This document shows positions 1 through 10,455 of a DNA stretch of 64,000 nucleotides, one piece after another. Origin of the DNA: Cryptomeria japonica (lineage: Eukaryota; Streptophyta; Pinopsida; Cupressales; Cupressaceae). The DNA lies in NCBI RefSeq assembly GCF_030272615.1, contig NC_081406.1, positions 471,190,400 to 471,254,399 on the forward strand, read 5' to 3'. Under the pieces are notes generated by a model, which made no database searches, was not told where the DNA came from, and saw only the letters and a program-made list of their open reading frames with translations. The position numbers and the translations under genes were made by a program. Position 1 is the first letter of the stretch. Every line of letters starts with the position of its first letter.

Positions 1-1
1 A

Positions 2-1396
2 GAAGCAGTCAGAAACCTACACCTTGCAAAATCTCTGACAGAGGAAGAAAGATCAACATTCATCATTTTCTTTAGAGAACAACAAATTAACTTTGCTTGG
101 TCATATGCCGATATGCCTGGAGTGGATCTGCACTTAATCATGCATCACTTGTCCATCTCTTCAGGAGTTAAACCAGTCAAGCAAAAGCTACAAAAGATGA
201 ATCCACAGGTGGCACTCATGGTCAAAACTGAAGTAAAGAAATTATTAGACATCGGATTCATCCGACCCATTGACTATGCAGAATGGATTTCCAACATCAT
301 TCCAGTATCAAAACCAGATGGTAGTATCAGAATATGCATTGACTTCAGAGACATCAACAAAGCTTGTCCAAAAGATGACTTTCCTCTACCCAGTATCGAC
401 ATAATTGTAGATCTCATAGCAGGCCATGCAATGCTCTCACTAATGGACGGCTTCTCAGGCTATAATCAAATCAAAATAGCTCCAGAAGATCAAGATAAAA
501 CCGCGTTCACTTGTCCTTGGGGAATGTACTGTTGGAATGTTATGCCTTTTGGCTTAAAGAATGCAGGGGCCACTTATCAAAGAGCAATGACAACAATATT
601 CCATGACATGATGCACACATTTATGGAAGACTATGTGGATGATTTACTAGCTAAATCCTTCACTAGAGCAGAACATCTCGGCATCCTAACAAAGATCTTT
701 GATCGATTGGAGAAATTCCAAGTCAGGCTTAACCCTAAGAAGTGTGTCTTTGGAGTTACATCAGGCAAGTTACTAGGCTATATAGTCTCAGCTAAAGGTA
801 TTGAAGTAGATCCAGCAAAGGTACAAGCCATTATGGACATGCCACCACCAAAGAATATCAGGAATATCAGTCAACTCAGATCTCTACAAGGACGACTTCA
901 ATCAATCAGGCGATTCATCACTCAACTAGCAGATAAAAGTCTACCGTTTAACCATTTACTACACAAAAATGTACCATTCAAATGGGAGACCAAGTGTGCA
1001 GAATCTTTTTACCAAATCAAATAGTACCTAATGAATCCACCAGTTCTGGTACCTCCAGTCGCAGGAAAGCCTTTTATCCTATATATCTCCACAACTGATA
1101 TATCGTTGGGGGCATTATTGGCACAAGAAGATCAACAAGGAAAGGAACGAGCCATATATTATATCAGTAGGACACTGAATGGCTATGAACTCAACTATAC
1201 GTTCATTGAAAAGGCTTTCCTCACAGTGGTCTTCGCATCTCAGAAGTTCCGACATTATATGCTAGCACACACCATTAAGCTAGTCGCAAAAATTGATCCT
1301 CTCAAATATCTACTCAGCAAGGCAGCTCTTACAGGCCGATTGGCTAAATGGGTCATGATTCTTAGTGAATTCGACATACAATACATAGAAAGATGA
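2..1396 (+). pseudogene. Tat-1 reverse transcriptase and first RNase H (decayed, 5' end outside window)
   Basis: The frame is open from base 2 and reads through the FAWSYADMPG leader that precedes RT in Ty3/gypsy elements. Visible RT blocks are SIRICIDFRDINKACPKDDFPLP, the FSGYNQI block, TCPWGMYCWNVMPFGLKNAGATYQ and the catalytic YVDDLL at about 635-655. After RT comes the first RNase H, with NPPVLVPPVAGKPFILYIS and later LNYTFIEKAF. In-frame stops occur at 1022-1024 (TAG) and 1394-1396 (TGA), after which the same frame continues as recognisable Tat sequence. The product would copy element RNA into DNA in cytoplasmic particles. The catalytic residues are present, but the stops make this copy a pseudogene. 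Confidence 0.9.
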
Positions 1397-1960
1397 GCCA
1401 TCAAAGGACAAGCAATTGCAGATCAGCTGGCTGAAGCACCGTTACCAAGAAAACAAACCATGGAGATTGAATTTCTGGACAGGGATGTTCTTGCTCTTTC
1501 TACTAAACAATGGACCCTATACTTTGAGGGATCCTATACACATGGTTCAAGTGCTGGCATTCTATTCATCACTCCTAAAGGACACACTATACCAAGATCA
1601 TATAGGCTTATGTTTCCATACACAAATAATGTGGCTAAATATGAGGCATTGGTTCTAGGTATCAAAATGGCCGTAGAATGGAAAATCATAGAGTTAAAGG
1701 TCTATGGAGACTCACAACTAGTCATCCATCAAATCAACAACAACTATCAGACAAAAGATGACAAGCTACTACCCTACAAGCGAATGGTGGATGACTTCAA
1801 ACAGTATTTTATGCACATCACCTTCGAACAAATACCAAGATTGAACAACAAAGCAGCCGATGCAATGGCTACTATCGCTTCATTACTACAAATTCTAGAG
1901 CAACAGAGTCGTTACGAGTTTCTGGTAGAGCTACTATTCTCCCCCGCCTATGACCACTCT
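1397..1960 (+). pseudogene. Tat-1 archaeal-type RNase H (second RNase H domain)
   Basis: This segment follows the tether (KGQAIADQLAEAP) in the same frame. The domain starts with WTLYFEGSYTHGSSAGI, then NNVAKYEALVLGIKMAVEW, then VYGDSQLVIHQI, and ends with RLNNKAADAMATIAS, which is the archaeal-type RNase H order D, E, D, D. The first aspartate (FDGS in most relatives) reads FEGS here, so the first metal ligand is substituted. This extra RNase H is the hallmark of the Tat lineage among plant Ty3/gypsy elements. The frame is open up to the integrase part. Confidence 0.85.
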
Positions 1961-3259
1961 GAATCCCATGTTATCTATGCCTTGACTGGTTCAGATTCTC
2001 CGCTATATGGACCAATATACGACTACCTCAAGCTCAATATCTTACCAATTGACCAATCTCGTAACCAAAAATGTAACTTTATCCGACAAGCTACCCGTTA
2101 CACCCTTACCGCTGATACTTTGTATTGTCGAGGTCTAGATGGTACTCTTCTTCGTTGCCTTGATCGTAATGATTCTGATTCTGCTTTACACAAGCTTCAT
2201 GAAGGTATTTGTGGAACACATTCAAGTGGTACTACTCTTGCTAAAAAGCTTCTACGGATGGGATACTACTGGCCTATAATGGAGAAAGACTCATACCACT
2301 TCGCCAAGAAATGTCCTAAATGCCAGATTCATGGCAATCTGATACATGCACCAGCACAGGAACTGCAACCATTTACAACATCCTGACCCTTTTGTCAGTG
2401 GGGACTGGACTTAGTGGGCAAAATTCATCCTTCATCTTCAAATGGACACAAGTTCATTATAATAGCAATGAAATACTTTACCAAATGGATCGAAGCAGTT
2501 CTCATGACCATAGTGACTGGGAAACAAATTACCTCTTTTATCCTCAATTATCTGATCTGCAGATATGGTATTACAAGTTCAATCATCACAGATAATGGAC
2601 GACCTTTCAAAAACCAAGATGTACAAGAACTATGTGAAAAATTCAAAATCCAACATCGGTTCTCTACACCATACTACCCACAAGGATATGGTCAAGCAGA
2701 AGCATCCAACAAGACAATCTTGAAAATCCTAAAGAAAACAGTGAATGATGTAGGTAAAAATTAGCACGTACAACTTAATCCAGCACTTTGGGCATACAGA
2801 ACCAGCATCCACACACCTACAGGAGCAACACCATACTCATTGGTATATGGATCAGAGACCATTTTACCCCTGGAAGTAGAAATCCCATCTCTCAGAGTCT
2901 CTTTGAAAGGTTTAATCCTAGATGAAGAGTATCGAGTTAACCGATTGCAAGAACTTGAACTATTAGATGAAAGACGTCAGCATGCTTACACTCATCTCAA
3001 AGCATATCAGCAATGCATGTGCAGGAGCTACAATCATAAGGTCATTCCCAGAAACTTCAAAGTTGGTGACCTTGTCCTCAAAGAAAATCCAAGAAATCAA
3101 CAAGATCGAGAAAAGAAAGGGAAATTTGAACCTAACTGGTTGGGTCCCTATGTCATCATATCAGTCTATGGATCAGGTGCCTATCAGCTAACAACTTTAG
3201 GAGGAGATGTGCTTGACGAACCAACTAACAACATCCATCTGAAGAAGTACTACACTTAA
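1961..3259 (+). pseudogene. Tat-1 integrase (decayed)
   Basis: The HHCC zinc-binding module reads HEGICGTHSSG with CPKCQIHG after GYYWPIM (about 2200-2335). The catalytic core begins at WGLDLVGKIHPSSSNGHKF, continues with ITDNGRPFKNQDVQELC, and supplies the glutamate in GQAEASNKTI, so D, D and E are all present. The C-terminal part ends HLKKYYT at 3259. A TGA at 2384-2386 and a TAG at 2762-2764 both replace expected tryptophan codons. The product would insert element DNA into the chromosome. The same region of Tat-2 is its close relative. Confidence 0.88.
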
Positions 3260-4516
3260 GTAGCCTAGTGCACGGAAAAAGCCAAAAAAAAAAAAAAAAA
3301 ATTCAAAAAAATCAAAAAATCCAAAAAAAGCAAAAACAAAGTACAATAAAAACAAATGGTGAAAATCTGGTAAACAGGCACTCTTGTGAAAGAACGGCTC
3401 CTCTATCTATCTCTATACCATTTTATCTGTCAAAATACTATCGGCCATCGCCCGACACTTAGCACATATCCATTCAGGACATACTTAGCGTAGTCACTAT
3501 CCTGGGTTATCCATATATATACTCTTACCACAATCCACCATGGCTTGGAAATCACTGTACATATTCACATCAAGAGGCACACTCAGCTAGGGGCATTCAA
3601 ATAGTCTAAATATTGCAACCATTCAAGACATCAAAACTATTTGCAAAACTTAGAAGCATGACATCCAACAAACCAAAACTACACTTCATCGCAAAAACAA
3701 AAACCAAACAATTCGAGAAATACCAAGGATGGATGATTTTTCTGAGGTACTAAATGTTGCATTATCGCATAAAAATCTTGACTAGTTTTGCATTTTGAAC
3801 TTTTTAAATTATTGGATTCTCTTCCTTTTCTCACTAAATGCTCCAAAGCTAGAGATCATGGGGAACTTCAAATATTTTCTTAGTCTTCTGTCTAGGAGCC
3901 AATCAATTGTACTGTGTGAATACTTGCCTCGAGACGTGATACATCGAATATCACTGAAGGCCTAATTCCACTTCATGCATACAAATGATTTAATCTTGTC
4001 TATTTATACGCAATACGCACTCAGGTCGTCCTAGTTCAATTATACCTTGACGCTTGTGCTATCTTGCAAAATCAAACATCATGTAAATTTTTCTGAGGTC
4101 ATTATGGTTCAATTATACCATTATGCTTGTATAAATTTTCAACATATCCTAAAACAAATCAATGCTCAATGATGATACCTACAAAGAAAGCAAACAAATA
4201 TGGCTATATCGGATGGCAAATGCAGAATGAGGATGCTACCAAAAACATAGTTGCATATCATTTTACAAATAGTTGCATATCATTTTAAACATAGTTGCAT
4301 ATCATTTTACATTTTACATCTCATTATCATACATCTTATTTTTAAAATACATCTCACAGCATATCAAATCATACATCTCATTTTCAAGATACATCTCATC
4401 CTGCATCATACATTATATCATATATTTAAGCATTGCATCATCATCACATAAAACAAAAAGAGCACATAAGCACATCCATCCATATAACACACCACATGAT
4501 CAAAGAAAATGGTGCC

Positions 4517-4517
<1 letters not shown>
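3260..4517. other. Tat-1 3' untranslated region, no gene seen
   Basis: An A-rich run just after the integrase stop (3280-3350) matches in position a similar A-rich run behind the Tat-2 integrase. The rest is AT-rich and has many stops in all frames. Short direct repeats of a TAGTTGCATATCATTTTA type occur at about 4250-4305, followed by several ACATCTCATTTT-like repeats to 4400. No gene is supported here. Confidence 0.6.

Positions 4518-4604
<87 letters not shown>
4518..4604. repeat. (TA)n microsatellite, about 43 units
   Basis: An uninterrupted alternating TA tract separates the integrase-side 3' region from the antisense PMD gene. The tyrosine-isoleucine reading frames across it on both strands are artefacts of the repeat. 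Confidence 0.98.
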
Positions 4605-4607
<3 letters not shown>

Positions 4608-4783
4608 AAAAATGATCAAAATGTACAAAATATATCATCACTGTGTCCAGTACAAAGAATACAATGATAAAAAATACAATAGAGACCACGTCTCTCAAGT
4701 ATGGCTATCTCCTGACGGAGATGGTCTCGCGCCAAATGTCCCCACCCCTGGATCTCCAGGAGGGTCCTGTCTCGGTGGCCATG

Positions 4784-6628
4784 TCACACCCCGGCTCTCA
4801 GACCGCGACCCAGTATCTCGAGATCGACTAGATCTCGACTGTGTAAAGCTCTGTACTCGACGATCTCTGGGTAATGCTGCCAGTAGTACTCTGCCTCCTG
4901 AGCTCTCAATGCTAGCTCTCTCAGGGTGTCTCTCATCGGACCACCCGCCGCTGCTCTCTGCACACTGGTTGTAAGCTCCTCTGCTTGCCCCCTCTGCTCT
5001 ATCTCTGTATCCTGCTCAGTGGTCAACTGCGCAATCTACCACTGATATGTCAAAACCTGTGCCTACAGTTGTTGTATAGTCACCTGTAGGGTCCGAATCT
5101 GAGCATCCTCAACATGTGTAGGGACCCGAACCCGTAGTGGTACCTATGCAGGGGCAACCCCTCCAACTCTGCCTGTCCTCGGTGCTGGAGGTGGGAGCAC
5201 ATCCATCCTCCTCTGCGTTGGTCGCCTTGCCTCATCTGTACCCCCCACTGCAGCTAGCACCTCCCTCACTCTCCCCTCTCCATCGGCTCCAATAGCTAAT
5301 CGGCCTCTCCCCTTGTCTATCGCCCCCTTGTCTCACCGCTCTCTCCACACCTCTATCTCCTCTCCTCCCTCTCTCTCCCCGCCTCCCTCTTGCTCCTCTC
5401 CCTCGTCCTCGTCCTCCATCATCTCCATCATCTCCATCATCTCCCTTGTCTCCCTCCTCATCATCATCATCGAATGTTGGCCTCATCTCCTCCGGATCAA
5501 ATATCCTAGCCACCGCCCGCACAGCAAATAATCTAGTGAACTCATCAGTCATGCCCGCATCCAGAATCTCCAGGGCATAATCCCATATCTGCCTCGCCAA
5601 CCCGACAAACTCCTCCACCGCCACTGTGCTATCAATGGTCGGGCCCCAATCAACTACATCCTGCCTCCGCCATGCATATAGGCAAGCTCCCTGAGGTATA
5701 CCCTGTTGACGCCCAAACTGTCTCAAAACTCGGGTCACCACAAACCTCTCTATAACAAATGGGGTCCTCCCGATTAGATATCTCGTCATAAATACAAAGG
5801 GCATCTCCAGCCCGTCCTCCGCCCACACCTCACAACCTGTATACGGTCGCCATGTGACCGTATCAATATCATCTAGTACTCTCCTCCAATGCTCTAGTTT
5901 TCCCAGCTTTCGCTGGACAACTAGACCCTTATATCCGTATGCATATGCCGCTCCAACGGGCCTGTCTCTGTCTACTAATGGCCTCACAGTTGGAATGTGC
6001 TCCCAGCACCATACCTGTAACAATGTCATGCCAGCTGACAGACTGCCGTAACCGAGGTATACCACCTCATGCAAGCCCCTGTATAGATGGGCCAGCATAG
6101 CTGATCCCCATGAAAACCTCCGGCCCTGTGTAACCATCTTCTCTAATACCAATCCCCATCCCATAGAGAATCCCTTTGACCTGCAATCAGGACAAAGGAA
6201 TCCACCAATAAACCCTGCCAGTACTGATGGAAGGGGTGCGTAATCCAGGTCTAAGAACTCCTGCCATGAGATCTCATAACCACAGACTGTCTCATCATGG
6301 AAGATGCGGTGAAGTGCCTCTGTACCACTCTCCTCTGACTGCTCATATGGTAGTAGTGCACCTACTACGGGAATGCGCAGGATCCTGTAACAGTCCTCTG
6401 GTGTGACTGTCATCTCTCCAGTAGCAAAATGAAAGGTGTTCGTGTTGTTGTGCCACCTCTCTGCCAATGCTGTCAGTAGCCCCCGGTTCACAGTGAACCG
6501 AGGCATATCCAAAAGGGATGTCAAACCGCATCTCTCAATGATATCGAGGTTGGCCTGAGTCAACCACGGTATCAATGTCCACGGTCTCAGAAATCTCTCT
6601 CGCGACTGTACCACACCCAATCGCTCCT
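4784..6628 (-). pseudogene. Plant mobile domain (PMD/MAIN-like) protein, antisense inside Tat-1
   Basis: The first about 330 residues match the plant mobile domain: RPWTLIPWLTQANLDIIERCGL, then FHFATGEMTVTPEDCYRILRIPVVG, a block with FIGGFLCPDCRSKGFSMGWGL, and later HLYRGLHEVVYLGYGSLSAGMTLLQVWCWEHI. A low-complexity tail follows (DDDDEEGDKGDDGDD, then RGRGRGARGRRGERGRRGDRG). The open frame stops at 5232. A shift of frame there continues into a glutamine/glutamate-rich tail with several nonsense codons down to 4784. There is no ATG at the 5' end. A splice-acceptor-like TTGACAG directly precedes codon GAG at 6628, so this is probably the last exon of a spliced gene. PMD proteins act in the nucleus in silencing and genome stability, and the domain is known from retrotransposons. 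A role for this copy is inference. Confidence 0.75.
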
Positions 6629-6754
6629 GTCAACAAGCAAAACAAATCCAATATTAGATTCCACATCAAAACAAAGATATCCAAAATCAAACTCACATCA
6701 ACAACATGAAACTATTTGCTCATCTACATCAAGTTCAAAATCCTATCATTTCAT

Positions 6755-6930
6755 ATCAACTTGTAAAACAACTCAAGTTCTCAAAAACCATATCAAAACT
6801 TGTAACACAACTCAAGTCTCCACAATCACATAAACTTGTAAAACAACTCAAGTTTCCCACCCATATCAGCTTGTAAAACAACTCAAGTTTCCAACCCATA
6901 TCAGCTTGTAACACAAATCAGGCTTCACAC
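6755..6930. repeat. 35-39 bp direct repeats upstream of the PMD gene
   Basis: The core CTTGTAAAACAACTCAAGTT occurs at about 6760, 6799, 6835, 6870 and 6905, giving spacings of 39, 36, 35 and 35 bases. Each core contains an imperfect inverted pair (ACTTG and CAAGT). The array lies in the probable intron or promoter of the antisense PMD gene and within the 3' region of Tat-1. Confidence 0.85.
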
Positions 6931-7131
6931 ATTGAACTTGAAACAGAGTGCAAACACACATCATATTTTGATCAACACAACACATTGATATCTATACATA
7001 ACTTGAAATACCGCAAGTTAAAAAAAGTTATATCAACACTCATATTGGACAAATCCATAAAAATCATGACAGCATGACACAACAAATTCACAAATCACCT
7101 CATCTTGCAAAATTTTTCCAGATGCGCTAAA

Positions 7132-7582
7132 ATAGATTCTCGATGCGCTAAAATTCACCCACGCGCTAGGCTGTTTTTCCTACGCGCTAATCTATTCACC
7201 TTATGCGCTAGACTGATTCTACGCGCTAAATCTCTCCCCCCATGCGCCACCTAACCTGCACTATGCGCTAAACCTTACCGACGCGCTAATCTATACCTTC
7301 TGGGCGCTACCTGTTTGACCCTATGCGCTAGGTTTACCCTACGCGCTAAACCCCCTTACCCATGCGAACCTTTGCGGCCCCTATGCGCTAGGTCTACCCT
7401 ACGCGCTAACCTGCTAACCTAAAGCGCTACCCAACTATTGCCATGCGCTATTTTAAGTCTATGCGCTAGCCTATGTTTCCTATGCGCTACCCTATTTTAT
7501 TTCGGACGCGACCCTAAAAATCGACTTGATGCGCTACCTAAAACTTCGTATGCGCTAATCTATGACTTTGACGCGCTAAAAC
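7132..7582. repeat. Cluster of about 23 GCGCTA words (ATGCGCTA / ACGCGCTA)
   Basis: An 8-base word, ATGCGCTA or ACGCGCTA, recurs roughly every 15-22 bases, mostly on one strand, with unrelated pyrimidine-rich spacers. A few copies are mutated (ATGCGCCA, ATGCGAAC, AAGCGCTA, GGGCGCTA). It is not a simple tandem repeat, because the spacers differ while the word is kept. It lies between the antisense PMD gene and the Tat-1 PPT. Function is unknown; a protein-binding array or the remains of a fast-evolving Tat 3' repeat are both possible. Confidence 0.85.
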
Positions 7583-8168
7583 GCTAAAATCGAATTAAAA
7601 AAAAAAAAACGACCAAAAACGACCAAATCAAAAATAAAAAAGGGGTCAAAAGTGTTGACTTATTGGTGGTCCATACACGACAGGTCTCCGGTACCTCCGA
7701 ACGCGCTCAAAACGGTGTCTGGAATACGGAATAGGCATTTTGACTTCAGACCAAATTCTCTTTCTCCAAAGTCAACAAGGCACAAATGAATCAAATCAAA
7801 GCTCTTTTCCCCTTTTATAGGAGGAAAATGAAATTAGGGTTAGCCAAACGAACATGTAATATGGTCGCGGTCTCCCCTATACCCTACACAATGTACATTA
7901 TCGGGAGATGAATCAATTTACACACATTTCACATAGACAAAATCCTACACACCACACACAACTCATCAAATTAAATCAAAATTTTCAAAATATTGATTCA
8001 TCTCCCGAGGGGGCATCACCATCAAATATCGAATCTAGGGCATCATGCATCAAATCAAATCTGGGGCACAACTTGCAAATCAAAAGAGCGACACAAAAAT
8101 GACATTTGATCATAAATCACGATAACGCATCATTTTCTTTGAAATAACATGTGCACACACGTCACTTC
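7583..8168. other. Tat-1 3' UTR just before the polypurine tract, no gene seen
   Basis: The segment has a poly(A)-like run at 7597-7608, a few CGACCAAAA repeats and no supported reading frame. The stretch 7985-8168 (CTCCCGAGGGGGCATCA ... GGGGCA ... CACTTCAAAGAGGGGC) matches the same position in Tat-2 (58861-58998), which supports the lineage assignment and the PPT call. Confidence 0.6.
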
Positions 8169-8182
8169 AAAGAGGGGCAAAA
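8169..8182 (+). promoter_or_regulatory. Tat-1 polypurine tract (plus-strand primer site)
   Basis: AAAGAGGGGCAAAA lies immediately before the LTR start TGTAGACG. The identical sequence stands before the 3' LTR of Tat-2 at 58985-58998, where the LTR boundary is fixed by a target duplication. Confidence 0.85.
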
Positions 8183-9560
8183 TGTAGACGAATAAAAATG
8201 ACCATATTCTTAAATGAATATTTTATGTTTATTTCTCTATTTAATTAAATCCAATTTAATTAAATTACCCACATTCCTCTATTTAATTAAGTAAATTACT
8301 CAATTTATTTAAATTAAATTCACTATACCCATTTAATGAATAAATCATTTTATTCAATTAAATTCCCCCTATCCACTTTTAATTAAATTTAAATTTAATT
8401 AAATAGTTATCCTAAATTAAATAAATCTAATTTATTTAATTACAACCAAATTGAATGAAATTCATTAAATTCAATTAAATCCTATTATCCCTCCATCCAC
8501 TTGCATTCTCCTACATTTCCCACTTGCTTCCTAAACCCCTTCCTAAATTCTTCTAGATTCTTCTAATCGTTTCTAATTAGCCTAACCCATCTTCTAAACT
8601 TTGTCACATCCCTAAGCAAAGGGAGGTCACTTCTCAAAAACCTCAAAGTCTTTGATAACCATTAAAGGCTTCAAGTCTTCAACCACTTAATTCCCCAAAG
8701 TCTTCATAACCATTAATGGTTAACTCAAACCCTCTTACATGGTTAAATAATTTCTTTTAACTCAACCTTCATCCAACCCAAGGGTCTCATCAAGTCTTTA
8801 ATGCTTTGACCATGATTATCTCTTAATCATTTGCACAATAATTTATCCTTGGATTAACTCTTAATCTAATGGGTAATCTTAACTTAGACTTGACCCTTAC
8901 CCTCTAGATAACCATAAGCTCTTCTCAGGCATTTAATGCCTCCAACCCCTTCTCTCAACCCAACCCTATGTTGACACTTGTCACCATTTCATTGGTGCAA
9001 ATTGCAAACATGGATCCCCAACTTTTAAACTCAACCCTTGATCAACTCTTTCAATCCTAACCATCCATTGCCCTGTTTTTGCTATAAATAGAGCTCTCAC
9101 TCCTCCATTTTGAATAATGAATCCAAGTTTATAGTATCATACTTATGCTCAAATACATTCAAACTTTCATATCATTTTTATGCTCATCATTTTAGCCTCT
9201 TTTAATTAGAAATTAGTCTAAATATGCATGTTTAGAATATTTTCTTTATCATTTAGCTCAATCATAGACTAAATATATCATGTTCGGATAGTATTCATAC
9301 TAACCTTGTCATCTTATAATCTAGTTTATTGCATTTCTAGAATCATGCATAGCTTAGGATGCATTTCATTCTAAAATCTATCAAAGCATCCCTCGTTCTT
9401 GCATTTGCCATCCCTAAACCATTTTGCTCAGTGATCTGAGAGCAAAAATATTGGTTTGAGGGACATTGTAAGATAGAGAACCATGGGACCCACCTTGGGA
9501 AGCTGAGTGATACTTCATTACTCCATAGCTTGCACCAAGAAGTCTTGTGAGTGTGTGAGC
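8183..9560 (+). repeat. Tat-1 3' LTR (right boundary uncertain)
   Basis: It starts TGTAGACG directly after the PPT. It is rich in TTTAATTAAATT motifs like the Tat-2 LTRs and the solo LTR at 38326. A TATA box, TATAAATA, sits at 9083-9090. The ATCTGAGAGCAAA segment near 9434 is shared with the solo LTR near 38877 (AATCTGAGAGCAAA). The end is not fixed because the partner LTR is outside the window. Confidence 0.6.
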
Positions 9561-9649
9561 AAAGCTCCATAGAGCTCCATTTTTCGCATATTGAGTTCTA
9601 TCGACCCGCTTTTCCCCCATATAGTTATTTATTCGAGAAATCATGTTTG

Positions 9650-10455
9650 TAAGATCGAAGCAATGAATCAGATCACTGACATAAGAAATCTATTTATACA
9701 GCATGAATTTAGGGTTAGAGATATATGTGAATGAGAGAAATGTGTGTGCATATGTGTATGAAGCAAGACTTATGTGATACATGAGAAATCACAGAGTATT
9801 ATGACTGTTACAGAGACACAAAGGTCACCGAGAAGGTTATCAGAGAACAGTCAAAGAACAGAGTAAATAGAAGGGTTTACTGAGTTACTTTATGAGTTAC
9901 CGAGGTATGCTATAGGCAAGGTAATCTTATTTTGAGCACATAGAATCTGCTACAACATTTCAAATGTAAAGTTGCAAATATTTGTAAAATCTTATTGTAA
10001 TATTTTGAAGTTGTAAGAGAAACCTTTAACAGGGTAAAAGACTCTAATCGAGTCTATAAATTGTAAATCCTCTAACCAGGTGCAACATTTATATAGTGTT
10101 GTAAAATCCTTTAGCAAGGTAGATCTAACATATCTTGTTACTCCTAACAGGGTAAGCTATTAGAAATAGCTAAATATGTAGCTCTAACCGAGCACTCTTT
10201 ATTATTGCAGTAGTGAAGTTGTGGGTGCCATCCCCACCGCAATTTTTCTCTCTAACCAAGAGTTTCTGCGTAACCAAAATATATGTGTTATGGAGTGAAT
10301 CATGTATGATTGTTACTCATTTGTTTTAGCTTTATGTTATGTTACAACAGTTTTTGGTTTATGCATAACAGTAAAGATATTGTTGATAAAAGGATTTGAA
10401 GTACTGATTCACCCCTCCCCTCTCAGTACATTATCTTTCCATATTGGGCCTAACA
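9650..10455 (+). repeat. Copia-type LTR fragment, + strand
   Basis: The 3' part is typical of the copia LTRs in this window: repeated short TAACCAGGTGCAAC-like and TAACAGGGTAA-like motifs, then TGATTCACCCCTCCCCTCTCAGTAC, ending CCTAACA at 10455. The 5' boundary is not recognisable. The TGTTGG start with TTGTCATTGATG seen in the other copia LTRs is absent, so the left end is probably truncated. No target duplication was found. Confidence 0.5.

Larger units (their letters stand above)
1..9560 (+). mobile_element. Tat-1: 3' half of a Tat-lineage Ty3/gypsy LTR retrotransposon
   Basis: The element enters from outside the window already inside the RT region. The domain order RT, RNase H, second (archaeal-type) RNase H, integrase is diagnostic of the plant Tat/Ogre lineage. 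A 4.9-kb stretch after integrase leads to a PPT at 8169-8182 and a 3' LTR starting TGTAGACG at 8183. An antisense PMD gene lies in that stretch, as antisense extra genes do in some Tat-clade elements. The right boundary near 9560 is an estimate because no second LTR copy is in the window. Several in-frame stops make it non-functional. Confidence 0.85.

Noticed and set aside
4418-4615. Tyr-Ile repeat reading frames on both strands
   Set aside because: Products of the (TA)n microsatellite, not genes.
5313-5531. Ser/Pro/Ile-rich + strand frame
   Set aside because: Antisense shadow of the Arg-Gly/Asp tail of the PMD protein.
6755-7582. CRISPR-like spaced repeats
   Set aside because: The repeats are too short and degenerate, and the context is a plant retrotransposon.
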